From positions 37,363,194-37,427,193 of the forward strand of contig JARZZO010000012.1 of the NCBI GenBank assembly GCA_030544215.1: a stretch of DNA of 64,000 bases, read 5' to 3'. Positions 1 through 11,387 of the stretch are shown piece by piece. The first letter of the stretch is position 1, and every line of letters begins with the position of its first letter. The position numbers were made by a program, and so were the translations under genes. The DNA comes from Zantedeschia hybrid cultivar. Its lineage: Eukaryota; Streptophyta; Magnoliopsida; Alismatales; Araceae. A model generated the notes under the pieces. The model had not been told where the DNA came from. It saw only the letters and a program-made list of their open reading frames with translations, and did no database searches.

Positions 1-660
1 CAGCACGCAACCCTTGATGAATTGGGCCAGTGGACGTATCTGCATAGGTTGAGTAGAGTCTTCTCAACCCAAAGTGTCCTGCGATCTTAGACGTATGAGC
101 CTCCCTGATCTACTGTACCCTATCAGCTTCTCTTGGTACACACAGCTGTGCACCCCAACAGTCCGTCTTTCAAACTTCATTCTGTTAACTGCCCCTTCTT
201 TAGCTTCTTTAGTTCAGGTCTCAAATCTGCATCTGTCTCATATAGTTCAACATACTCCGAATGGCATAGTGGCTAAATCTGCATAGCAACCAGCAAACTG
301 GAAACTGTAAAGGGGCCTAGATAACATATTAGCTAGCTTATTAGTGAAACCCTTCCGAACTGATCACCAGATTGAATTGCTGAAAATATAACATCCACTT
401 CATGTGCCGAGCCTGCTGTCACTTTGATTGTGTTTGAAGAAACTGAAGAGGCTTATGATCAGTATGAACAATCACCTCCTTACCTAGCAAGTACGGTCGC
501 CGGTGCCTCACTGCCTAGTGAAGTGCGTACAGTTCCTTGTCATAGGTAGGATAGTTTCACTCTGCTCCACTGATCTCCTAGGCTTACCGCCTACCTTGAT
601 GTCTTGGAACAAAGCCTCAAACCGTTGTTTCAGAAGCCAATCAATTGACGCTTTCTGATT
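1..660 (-). pseudogene. Ty3/gypsy pol remnant (RNase H to integrase zinc finger)
   Basis: Read on the minus strand, about 560 to 300 gives a recognisable gypsy RT-linked RNase H (YPTYDKELYAL, then VIVHTDHKPLQFL, then QARHMKW). About 290 to 1 continues into the integrase zinc-binding region (an LKDGLL-like segment, then a HFGVEKTLLNL-like segment). Stops and small indels occur throughout, so this is a dead fragment of a pol polyprotein. The domain order is that of Ty3/gypsy (RT-RNase H-integrase). Codons right of 560 become unreadable, so the RT part is lost or rearranged. The lineage within gypsy is not assigned. Confidence 0.75.
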
Positions 661-1180
661 AGGCTTCAAAGAGTGTGTTGGAGCGAAGCACCTCCTTCAG
701 TCTGATCATCAGCAAAATCCATTTCCCACATGCATTCACTAGCCTCTTTGCTTGTGCTGCAGTGATAAGGGAGACGGTCTCCTGAGTCATGGCAGCATTG
801 ATCATGAAATGAACTCAATCCTGTCCTTCAAAAATCTGTACTTCTACAATCTCCTGTAATGGATAGCATCTCTGTCCCACAAGCACGGACTACAAAAAAG
901 AACTTGGTAGATGGGGAACGACTTCGCACGTCACCTCATCAATGTACTTTTCAGTAATAGCGAACCTTAAAAGTACACTGTTTGGTGATCTTCAATTCTA
1001 CATCCTTCTAGATCCACCCCAGTGAGAAAGAAAGTCCCTGACAACCAAAAACAGAAAGAAGAGGACGAGAGAACGTCATGGCAGAGCCCAAAGTAGTGTC
1101 TTTTTATAAATCTACTCCTACTTTATTTATGAACATAAATAGCCCAACAAACGAACGAGGCTATCATCTTTTAAATTTGT
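661..1180. other. Unassigned DNA between gypsy remnant and mitochondrial insertion
   Basis: No open frame of useful length and no RNA gene seen. Minus-strand translation around 670-800 gives short peptides without a recognised domain. It is most likely further decayed retroelement sequence upstream of the RNase H fragment. Confidence 0.4.
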
Positions 1181-1199
1181 AAAGCCCCCTCAACCAGCA

Positions 1200-2227
1200 A
1201 GCAGGTATGATAAATGGTTATTTGTTATGCTCGTATAGCAAAAAAATGATTCATTGGGAGGGCCATGAAAAGTCCACTTCGTACCTTTGCTTCGTCAGCA
1301 AACCTCAAAGCCCCTTCCCTTCAGTCTTTCTAGGACAATTTCATGATCAGTTACCGCCTTCCTCGTCATACCTGACCAGCAAAATGACATATGTAGTAGC
1401 GGACTTTCTGCTACCCGGACCGCATGCATACATCCGTAAGTCACTTAGTGCAACAGACGAGGGAAATGAAAGAAAAATCATATAGTATATGCCAGATCCT
1501 CCCACATGTCCATTTCGTTATTACAACCTTCTTTCTTTATGTCAAAGACCAGAAGCTACGCGCAAATTCTCATTGGATCTCGGTTGTTCTTAACAGCGAT
1601 GGCTATTCGTTTAAGTCTTCGGGTAGCACCATTAGATTTTCAACAAGGTGGAAATTCTCGTATTCCGTATGTACATGTTCCTGCAGCTCGGATGAGTTCA
1701 TTGTTTATATCGCAACGGCTATAAACAGTTACTTGTTCCCATTAACAAAACATCCCCTTTTTCTTTGCTCTTCCGGAACCGGTACAGAAATTGGTGCTTT
1801 TTCTACGTTGTTTACCTTGACTGGGGGGTTTCGGGGAATACCTATGTGGGGTACCTTTCGGGTGTGGGATGCTCGTTTAACTTCTGTATGCATCTCCTTC
1901 CTTATTTACCTGGGTGCACTGCATTTTCAAAAGCTTCCTGTCGAACCGGCTCCTATTTCAATCCGTGCTGGACCGATCGATATACCAATAATCAAGTCTC
2001 CAGTCAACTGGTGGAATACGTCGCATCAACTTGGGAGCATTAGCCTATCTAGTACATCAATACATGTTCCTATACTCATTCCAATCTTGTCCAACTTTGC
2101 TAACTCCCCCTTCTCAACCCGTATCGTGTTCGTTCTGGAAACACGTCTTCCTATTCCATCTTTTCCCGAATCTCCCTTAACGGAAGAAAGAGAAGCTCCA
2201 GAAGGAATACAAAAAAACCCTAGTTCA
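1200..2227 (+). other. Nuclear insertion of mitochondrial DNA (NUMT), left part
   Basis: This block carries the ccmC pseudogene and about 300 bp of probable mitochondrial 5' flank. It ends exactly at the LTR of copia element A (2228) and resumes on the far side of that element at 21344, so it was a single insertion before the retrotransposon landed. The left edge is set only by where gypsy-like sequence stops and is uncertain by about 150 bp. A nuclear origin of the window is inferred from the surrounding LTR elements. Confidence 0.7.
1506..2227 (+). pseudogene. ccmC: Mitochondrial cytochrome c maturation protein C (ccmC) pseudogene
   Basis: CcmC is the inner-membrane heme-handling subunit of the mitochondrial cytochrome c maturation system. 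From the ATG at 1506 the frame reads MSISLLQP, then MSKTRSYAQILIGSRLF, HVPAARMSS. At about 1697-1701 one base is missing and the protein continues in another frame: YIATAINS, FPLTKHPLF, SSGTGTEIGAF, the tryptophan-rich WWD-type segment (MWGTF-R-VWDARLTS), KLPVEP, SIRAGPIDIPI, NWWNT and SFPESPLTEE. The C-terminal tail is cut at 2228 by an LTR, and a few further codons appear after 21344. The codon in the WWD motif is CGG (Arg), where plant mitochondria normally edit to Trp, so the transfer was of unedited DNA, not cDNA. It cannot be functional here. Confidence 0.92.
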
Positions 2228-3779
2228 TGTTGGGATCGCTGTGTCGGGATCCGATCCAAAAACGCAGCGGAATATAATTTTTGGGATCGGATCTGTCCCA
2301 TTTCGATTGTTAAAATTAAACCGGTGTAAATCGAATTTACCTTGGGCGGATTCGAATCCGCGTCCATTTTCCGGTTCTGTCGGAGCGATGCCGCAAGTCG
2401 CGTAGATGCCCGACCTCTAGCGGTGTCCACGTGGTTCTCCTCGCGATGGATCGTCCTCGCTTCCTAGCTCGCTCCGGCGTTCGAAGATCCCGTCTGACTG
2501 CGCGTAATCCGCCACGACATGCGGATTCGGAATTCCCGTCGAACGGAAAGTGGAGCAGTTGGGAGCCGCACACCCAGAGGAGAGAGAAAGTGGGGAAGAA
2601 CGAATGACGGCTAGGTCAGGGTTGCTGGCCCCGGACGTAGAATCCGTTCTTTTATAAGAAGTCAGTTTGCGATTTTTCATAAAAACTCAGACTTATCCGA
2701 AATCCTGTCGGATTATCCATCGACTTGAAAACCATTTGCGTGTGACCCTCTAGGCCCAAATACCAGTCCAATTAATAGCCCATTAAGTCCATTAACCCTT
2801 TACTGACCCACTGAATTAATTGATATCCTTATATTCAATTAATCAGCCGAATTTAATGTCCCACAATAAATTCGGACGGACTGCCGATCACGTTGGATGC
2901 CAAGCAACATCGCGTGATCCTGGATGGCACTGGGGTTATCGCAACCCTCTATTGGAACCTTTCTGTCATCGGTTAGCACGCGGATATAATCCTTCATCCG
3001 TGCAATGTTCCTGAATCGACCTAGGGCATGGTTTACTATTAAACCCTATTTGGTCAATTCACTTGAATCAGATGCCGCTATTCTGAATCCGATAACTCCT
3101 TATCGATTACAGAGTCCACCCTGGCCAGGGACTTTAAGCGCATCATTCCCGGAACATTCTCTCTCAAACAACCGAGAGCGGATGATCCCATATTGAACAC
3201 ACAATTACCTTCGAGGGCATTTCTCTGAACCCGATCGCTTGACTTATTGATAACCCATGGTTAGGGATTCGTTCGTCAAGGTCAAAGCTCAGAAACATAC
3301 CAACAAGATATCTTTGGAGTTTCAGGTCCAAGGATCATCCACGCAACTGTGACAAATGAATCGAGCTGGTTAACAGTGAGGTGATTACCATCCAGCGATT
3401 CATAGTCGGATCAGTTCAGTGAACTCATTCACCAATGAGCACCTATAGGTTCAGCATAATGTCTCCACACAAGTGACTTATGGGATCAGTCACCCTCATC
3501 ATATGAGCTGAAGTAACCTATACTAGTCTATCCGGATGTTCGATGTCCTATCTCAAACATCCTATGACTAGGAACAATTAAGAACATGTATTTATAAGTC
3601 TTCGGTCCCGTAATTATGATCTCATCATAATCCGAAGACTATTGCACATGTTCATGGACTTCATCGTGATACAATAAACACAGATCGAATTAATTACACA
3701 CAATGAATTATTGCCATTTATTATTAATCTGAATAAGTACACAGTATCGGATTGGCTTTGAGACCGTCTAATACTAACA
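2228..3779 (-). repeat. Element A left LTR (3' LTR on the minus strand)
   Basis: It reads TGTTGGGATC... to ...TACTAACA on the plus strand, with TG/CA ends on either strand. It is nearly identical in length and sequence to 19793-21343. It contains a TATA-like TTATAAAAG (minus strand, near 2649-2660). It also has a three-tier hairpin at 3582-3653 and sequence blocks shared with the LTR of element B (GTGTGACCCTCTAGG near 2740; CACCCTCATCATATGAGC near 3490). Confidence 0.95.
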
Positions 3780-3797
3780 ATCTCCCACTTGGACTAA
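3780..3797 (-). other. Element A polypurine tract
   Basis: On the minus strand the sequence TCCAAGTGGGAGATT sits directly upstream of the 3' LTR start TGTTAG. A purine-rich AAGTGGGAGA of this form is the usual plus-strand primer of plant copia elements. Confidence 0.85.
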
Positions 3798-5311
3798 AGC
3801 CAATCACTTTTATACAGAATACCCATATTCTCTAAGTGACGCTCAAAAATATTTTGAGACAAAGGCTTTGTAAGTGGATCTGCTATGTTGTCGGCTGAGG
3901 GAACCCTTTCCACCACGACATCTCCTCGAGCTATAATCTCTCTGATCAGATGAAAGCGCCGCAGAATGTGCTTCGACTTCTGATGAGACCTCGGCTCTTT
4001 CGCTTGAGCAATCGCCCCATTATTGTCACGCAGCAGTGGGACGAGACCAGATATGCTTTCCACCACACCAAGATCGCCGATGAATTTCTTCATCCATACA
4101 GCTTCCTTGGCGGCTTCAACAGCAGCAATATACTCGGCTTCCGTTGTCGAATCAGCAGTGGTTTCCTGCTTGGAACTTTTCCAGCTCACTGCTCCCACGT
4201 TGAGTGTGAAAATAAAACCTGATGTTGACTTGCTGTCGTCAGGATCAGACTGAAAATTCGAGTCAGTGTATCCTTGCAGCTTTAAGTCTCCTCCTCCATA
4301 GACTAGAAATAGATCCTTAGTTCTTCTCAAGTACTTAAGGATACATTTCACAGCCTTCCAGTGTTCATCACCTGGATCTGCCTGATGCCTGCTCGTAACA
4401 CTTAGAGCATATGCTACATCAGGTCTGGTACATAGCATGGCATACATGATGGACCCTATGGCAGAAGCATAGGGAACTTTATCCATCATTGCCCTCTCTT
4501 CAGGTGTCTTTGGAGACTGACCTTTAGAAAGTGAAATTCCATGTCTCATCGGTATGAGACCTCTCTTGGAATTTTCCATGTCAAACCTTTTGACAATGGT
4601 TTCTATGTACATGGATTGGGTTAAAGCTAACATCTTCTTTGATCTATCTCTATAGATCCGTATTCCCAATACGTAAGATGTTTCTCCCAAATCCTTCATC
4701 GAGAAGTTCATTGACAGCCATATCTTTACAGAAGACATCATTCCTACATCATTCCCAATGAGTAGAATGTCGTCAATGTAAAGAACCAGAAATGTGATTG
4801 CGCTCCCACTATTTTTCTTGTATACACAGGGCTCATCTTTATTCTTAACGAAGCCATAAGACTTGATCGCCTCATCAAATCTTATGTTCCAGCTTCGGGA
4901 AGCTTGCTTCAGTCCATAAATGAACCTCTGCAACTTGCATACCATGTCTGGAGATTCTTTGGATGTGAATCCTTCTGGTTGTATCATATACACCTCCTCC
5001 TCAAGGTTTCCATTGAGGAAGGCAGTCTTCACATCCATCTGCCAGATTTCATAATCATGGTAGGCAGCAATGGCGAGAAAAATTTCGATAGACTTAATCA
5101 TAGCAACGGGTGAAAAGGTTTCGTCATAGTCAACACCTTGTCTTTGACGATAGCCTTTCGCCACTAATCTTGCTTTATAAGTCTCAATACGTCCATCTGC
5201 ACCGATCTTTCTTTTAAAGATCCATTTGCAGCCGATAGGTATTATACCATCGGGTAAATCCACCAAGTTCCAAACTTGGTTGATGTACATGGACTGTATT
5301 TCAGAATTCAT
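3794..5311 (-). pseudogene. Element A pol: reverse transcriptase and RNase H
   Basis: A 505-residue open segment of the copia polyprotein. The RT begins near residue 20 (WIFKRKIGADG, YKARLVAKGY) and has MDVKTAFLNG and the catalytic YIDDILL around residue 175-185. RNase H follows (YTDSNF, a TTEAEYIA acidic motif near residue 395, DNNGAI) and the conserved end NIADPLTKPL. One residue usually Cys before DNNGA is Arg. The C-terminus overlaps the PPT, as is normal in copia. It is separated from the integrase part by a frameshift near 5310-5400, so no full polyprotein can be made. Confidence 0.93.
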
Positions 5312-5784
5312 GGCTTCTCGCTATTTCCCGGCCTCTGGACTTTCAATGGCCTCCTGGTAAGTCTTAGGATCATCATCCTCATTATAGAGTATCCTTGAAC
5401 CATCCAAATTAATATGTCCCACATATCATTCTGGTGGTTTAGATACTCTTTCAGACCACGAGGTTCTTGTGTATCATTTTGAACAAGTTCAGAAACTGAC
5501 GGTTCATCTGATGAACCAATACCAGTTTGTGGGTCTGGAATTTCTTCCAGTGTTACTTTACTCCCAATGTCCTTCTGGAGAATATAATCTTCTTCCAGAA
5601 AGACAGCTCTCCTGGCCACAAACACCTTTTGTTAGCCAAGATGATAAAAGTAATATCCATAAGTTTCCTTTGGATATCCCACAAATCTGTATTTGTCAGT
5701 TCTGGATTCCAGCTTATCTGCATCATGTCTTTTAACATGAGCAGGACATCCCCAGACTTTAACATGTTTAAAGTTTGGTTTCCT
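5312..5784 (-). pseudogene. Element A pol: integrase C-terminal and linker region, decayed
   Basis: This joins integrase to RT. Readable copia linker motifs include VFVARRAVFLEEDY and LEEIPDPQ. At least one TAA near 5630 and a frameshift between 5310 and 5430 break it. There is also a TGA at 5785-5787, just after the TTPYEIWN motif of the integrase. A short acidic stretch normally found before RT is only recoverable across frames. Confidence 0.75.
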
Positions 5785-6882
5785 TCAATTCCATATCTCA
5801 TATGGAGTGGTCTCAACAGATTTGCTGGCTACCTTGTTTAGGATATACATAGCCGAGCTAAGTGCATATCCCCTTAAGGATGCTGGTAATTTGGACATGC
5901 TCATCATGGATCGCACCATTTCCATTAATGTGCGATTTCTCCTTTCTGATACACCATTCATATGAGGTGTATAAGGAGGTGTAAGCTGAAAAAGGATACC
6001 ATTATCCTTTAAGTATTTAATGAACTCAGTACTCAAGTATTCACCATCCCGATCAGATCGGATGGTTTTTATACTCTTTCCTGTTTGTTTTTCTACTTCA
6101 TTTTTAAATTCTTTGAATTTCTCAAAGGCTTCATATTTATACTTCAATAAGTATACATATCCAAATCTTGAGTAATCATCAGTGAATGTAATGAAGTATG
6201 AGAAACTACCAATGGCTTGAGTTGACATAGGACCACATACATCTGAATGTATGAGTTCTAATATGCCTTTGGCTCGTTCTCCAGTTCCACTAAATGGAGA
6301 CTTAGCCATTTTACCCATTAAACATGACTCACAGGTTGCATATGATTCATAATCAAATGGATCCAAATATCTATCTTTATGCAACCTTTGGAGTATGTTT
6401 TCACCAATGTGTCCAAGCCTACAATGCCACAAGTAGGCTTTGTTCATTTCATACTTACTTCTTTTAATTGAAGAAGCGATATGTAAGTTATCATGAGACA
6501 CATTCAATAGATACAATCCATTAGACAAAATAACAGAAGCTATTAATTTATTTCTGAAATAAATTGAATAACTATTGTTCCCAAAATTTAAATTGTATCC
6601 AATTCTATCTGAACATGAAATAGAAATGATGTTCCTTATTATGCTAGGTACATAATAACATTCATCTAATAAAAATGTGTCTCCGGATGGTAGCTTGAGC
6701 TTCACTGTCCCCACAGCGATTACCGCAACTCTTGCGCCGTTACCTAGCCTCAGCTCCACCTCGTCGGTCCTCAGCTTACGCCTTCTTGTCAGTGCCTGCA
6801 CATAATTGCAGATATGAGATACACATCCAGTATCTAATACCCATGATGTACTATCTCTAATTGACAAGTTTACATCTATCAT
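5785..6882 (-). pseudogene. Element A pol: protease end, GAG-pre-integrase and integrase
   Basis: 365 residues. It opens with the copia protease signature (SWVLDTGCVSHIC). The GAG-pre-integrase zinc finger follows (WHCRLGH near residue 150, CESCLMGKM near residue 180). The integrase core has Asp in IHSDVCGPM, Asp in IRSDRDGEY and Glu in GVSERRNRT, so the DDE triad is present. The usual SDRGGEY reads SDRDGEY. The upstream end (6911) is the insertion point of element B, which split this polyprotein from its gag, now at 16664-17484. Confidence 0.93.
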
Positions 6883-6910
6883 ATAGATACTTGAAGCGTC
6901 CTGCTACTTC

Positions 6911-8496
6911 TGTTAGGAATCGCCTAGAACGCAGCGGAAAATGAAATTGATTCCTATGTATCGGTTGCTGGGATCGTAAAACGGACAATAAAACAAACGC
7001 GGGAAGAACGGTTCCTCACCTTTGAGGGGTTTCGAATCTCCCGTGGATGATTCTGACTCGGTAATCACATACGCGCACGATCTCCAGAGGTATCCACACG
7101 AGTTCCCGCTGCAGACGTGGTTTCCTCCTCGATTTGAGTGCTCCGACCAGATCTCAAATCCACCATGCGCGGAGAGAGACAGATCTACTCCAAGAGAGAG
7201 AGAAGGAGAGAGAGAGAGGAGATAGAGAATCTTAGGTGTAAAATCCGTCCAACTAACTTTTTACCCCTCCCCCTTGGCCTCCTTATATAGAAATAAGGAT
7301 AAGCACAAGGATTAATCCTCATGATTATCCAAGAGTTTGGCCTTGGATAAATCTCCATTAAATCTTCATGTTTATCCTGCAGCTTTTTATAAAAATCCAG
7401 ATAAGCATGAAATTTAACGTCTCTCACCGTCTGACGAGAACACTTATGTGTGTGACCCTCTAGGCCCATATATCAGTCCGGTTTCAGGCCCATTAAACTT
7501 AGAACTAATTCTAGAGTTCAATATTTATTAATTAACATTTAAACATCATATGTTAAATGATTAATTTAATAAACAAGTGGATTATCATCTGATGATTAAT
7601 TCACTTGGCCTTCTGATCATGAACAGCACCAAACACTACCTCATGATCCCAGAAGATATAAGGGATACTGTTCCCTTTAATTGAACCTTTCCGTCTGCAG
7701 ATGCCGCACAGATAAAATCCTTCACTCATCCAATGTCCCAATAACGCAAGGGTATGGTTTTATAGTCAAACCCTCTATCGCATTATTTAGATGGATTCCA
7801 GTACTCAGTTAATTTCTAGAAAGACATCTCTTTCATTTGACCCTGGTCAGGGATTTCTGTGTACACATCCATAGGACATTCTCTCTCCAATCTTATACCA
7901 AGAGTGAGTGATCCCTTGTTGTTCACTCAATTACCTTCGCAAGCTTTCCACTGTATCTGAGAGACCGACTATCGTGGGCTTAATAGTTAAAGTCCACAAG
8001 TCAGATAATCAAGATACAATGGTCCACAAACAAGGTATCATTGGTGACTCAGGTCAAAGGACCAACTGTGCTACTGCAACGATTGAATTCCCTGGTTGAC
8101 TAATAGGTATAATTACCATCCAGGAATTCTTATTTGGGTCTGTTCAGTGAACTCATTCTCTAATGAGCACCCACAAGTTTGTCTTAGTGTCACCACACGA
8201 GTGAATGTGAGATCATTCACCCTCATCATATGAGCAGACATAACTTGTGTCGATCTTATCGGATATTTAATGTCCATCTCAAATATCCTATGATCGAGAA
8301 CTGTTTAAGACAAGTGACTGAGGACATTGATCTCACTATCATGATCTCATCATGATTCAATATCCCATACATTTGTCTACGGACCTTCATTACGATAGTT
8401 AATTTGTAAGAACTATAAATGAAGAAATAATTGCCTTTATTAATAATCTGAACTAGAATGTACAATGATTGGCTTTGAGGCCACCCAATTCTATCA
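6911..8496 (-). repeat. Element B left LTR (3' LTR on the minus strand)
   Basis: Plus-strand ends are TGTTAGGAATCG and ...CAATTCTATCA. It contains a TATA-like CTATATAAGG (minus, near 7281-7290), a CT/GA-rich tract (7185-7225) just downstream of it in the sense direction, and a three-tier hairpin at 8308-8378. It matches 15078-16663 along its full length. Confidence 0.95.
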
Positions 8497-8512
8497 TTCT
8501 CCCACTTGGACT
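8497..8512 (-). other. Element B polypurine tract
   Basis: The minus strand reads TCCAAGTGGGAGAA immediately before the 3' LTR start TGATAG. It has the same form and position as the PPT of element A. Confidence 0.85.
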
Positions 8513-8516
8513 ATAG

Positions 8517-11387
8517 TCAATCACCCATGTGTCTAAGTCCCATAGACTTAAGGTGACGTTCTAAATTGTTTTGAGACAATGGCTTAGTCAAGGGATCTGC
8601 TACATTATCTTCATATGAGACTTTCTCAACTACTATATCTCCTCGGGCGATGATCTCACGAATTAGATGAAATCATCTCAGAATGTGCTTTGACTTCTGA
8701 TGTGATCTTGGCTCCTTCGCTTGAGCTGTTGCCCCATTGTTGTCACACAATAATGGAACAGGATCTGAAATGCTTGGAACTACTCCAAGTGCTGAGATGA
8801 ACTTCTTCATCCAAACCGCCTCCTTGGCCTCTTTAGCTGCAGCAATGTATTCTGCTTCGGTCGTCGAATCTGCAGTTATTTCTTGTTTGGAACTTTTCCA
8901 ACTTACTGCACCTCCATTTAACATGAACACAAATCCAGACATGGATTTGCTATCATCCATATCCGACTGAAAACTCGAGTCAGTAAACCCTCGAAGTTCC
9001 AAGTCGTTTCCTCCATAGACGAGAAATAGATCATTAGTCCTTCTTAAGTATCTAAGGATACATTTCACCGCCTTCCAGTGTTCTTCACCTGGATTAGCCT
9101 GATATCTACTAGTGACACTTAGTGGGTGTGACACATCAGGCCTAGTACATAACATTGCATACATGATAGATCATATTGCCGAGGCATAAGGAACTCTATC
9201 CATGTATGCTATCTCTTCAGGTGTCTTGGGAGACATTTCTTTAGAGAGATAAATTCCATGCTTCATTGGAACGAGGCCTCTCTTGGAATTTTCCATACCA
9301 AACCTTTTGACTATGGTATCTATGTACATATATTGGGATAATCCAAGCATCCTTTTGGATCTATCCCTATAGATCCTTATTCCCAGAATATAGGATGCTT
9401 CTCCCAAATCTTTCATGGAGAAGTTTTTGGATAACCAGGTCTTTACTGATGACAACATTCCTACATCATTCCGAATAAGTAGAATGTCATCAACGTAAAG
9501 TACCAAAAAGGTAACTGCGCTCCCACTAGTCTTTTTGTATACACAAGGTTCATCTTCATTCTTAATGAAGTCATAAGATTTGATTGCTTCATCAAATCTT
9601 AAGTTCCAAGTTCGGGATGCCTGCTTTAATTTATAAATGGATCTTTGCAGCTTGCATACCTTACTTGAATGCTCTTTGGAAGTGAATCCTTCAGGTTGTA
9701 TCATATACACCTCTTCTTGAAGGTTCCCGTTAAGGAATGCTGTTTTCATATCAATTTGCCATATTTCGTAATCATAGAATGCGGCGATAGCAAGAAGTAT
9801 TCTGATTGACTTAATCATGGCAACTGGAGAAAAAGTTTCGTCATAGTCAATGCCTTGCCTTTGACGATATCCTTTTGTTATCAGCCTTGCCTTGTATGTG
9901 TCAATCTGTCCATCTGCCCCGATCTTTCTTTTAAAGATCCATTTACTGCCAATAGGTACTATACCTTCTGGCAGATCAATCAAGTTCCAAACTTGGTTGG
10001 CATACATAGATTGAATTTCAGAATTCATTGCCTCTTGCCATTTTTCTGATTCTTGACTATTTATGGCTTCTTGGTAGGTTTGAGGATCATCATCCTCATT
10101 TAAGTGCACTTTTGATTTGCCATCATCGATATGTCCAACATATCTTTCAGGCTGCTTAGGCACTCTACCTGATCTGCGAACCTTTTGTGTATCATCTTGA
10201 ACAAGTTCTTGAGTCATTGGTTCAGTAGATGAACTAGTGTTGATTTGTGAGTCTGGAATTTCTTCCAGTTCTATCTTGCTCCCACTGTCTTCTTTTGAAA
10301 GATATTCTTTCTCTAAGAAGACAGCTCTTTTTGCGACAAACACCCTTTGATCGTTGGGCTGATAGAAATGATATCCAAAAGTCTCTTTTGGATATCCCAT
10401 AAATCTATATTTTTCTGTCCTGGAATCCAGTTTGTCTGGATCATGTCTTTTGACATGTGCAGGACAACCCCAGACTCTAACATGCTTAAAGTCTGGTTTC
10501 TTTCCTTTCCATATCTCATATGGAGTGGAAGATACTGACTTACTGGGAACTTTATTCAACAGATATGCAGTAGTCAACAGTGCATATCCCCATAAAGAGA
10601 TTGGAAGTTTAGCATAACTCATCATTGATCGTACCATATCTAATAGAGTACGATTTCTCCTTTCCGATACACCATTCAATTGTAGTGTATAGGAAGGAGT
10701 CCACTGAGACAAAATACCATTATTTTTAAGATATTGTGTGAATTCTGTACTTAAGTATTCACCCCCTTGATCTGATCGAAGAGTTTTGATACTCTTTCCA
10801 GTCTGATTCTCAACTTCATTTTTAAACTCTTTAAATTTCTCAAAGACTTCTGACTTATATTTCATTAAATATATGTAGCCATATCTTGAAAAATCATCTG
10901 TAAATAAAACGAAGTATGAGTAACCACCCATAGCATGAGTGGACATTGGACCACATACATCACTATGTATTAGTTCCAATAAGTCCTTAGCTCTTTCTCC
11001 ATGTCCTGAGAATGGAGCTTTGGTCATTTTTCCCATGAGACAAGCTTCACAAGTTGCAAATGATTCATAATCAAATGGATCAAGATATCCATTCTTTTGC
11101 AACCTTATGATCCTGTTCTCATTTATATGACCTAGCCTACAATGCCATAAGTATGATTTATTCACATCCTTATCTATTTGTTCAAGAGATTTATTTACCA
11201 GACAAACATCATATGAAATATCAAGTAAATATAATCCATTCAATAAATATCTGGAAGCAAACAATTTGTCTCCTTGATAAATGGAACAACCTTTATTCTC
11301 AAGTTTCATAGAATATCCTTGTTTATCTAAACATGAAATAGATATGATATTCCTAATAATGGTCGGAACATAATAACAATCTATTAG
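8517..11387 (-). pseudogene. Element B pol: integrase, reverse transcriptase, RNase H
   Basis: One frame, colinear with gag. The main open stretch is 9171-11309 (712 residues): GAG-pre-integrase zinc finger (WHCRLGH, CEACLMGKM), integrase core with Asp in IHSDVCGPM, Asp in LRSDQGGEY and Glu in GVSERRNRT, then RT with WIFKRKIGADG, a KTAFLNG motif and YVDDILL. RNase H continues in the same frame at 8673-9164 (FTDSSF, TTEAEYIA, CDNNGA). Stops are TAA at 11388-11390, TGA at 9171-9173 and TGA at 8673-8675. A TGA at 8517-8519 removes the last residues that element A still has. No frameshift was seen. Catalytic residues are retained, so inactivation looks recent. Confidence 0.93.

Noticed and set aside
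2026..2680. Minus-strand frames overlapping the ccmC pseudogene and the left LTR of A
   Set aside because: They cross the LTR boundary and mostly repeat in the right LTR (19744-20136), so they are LTR shadows.
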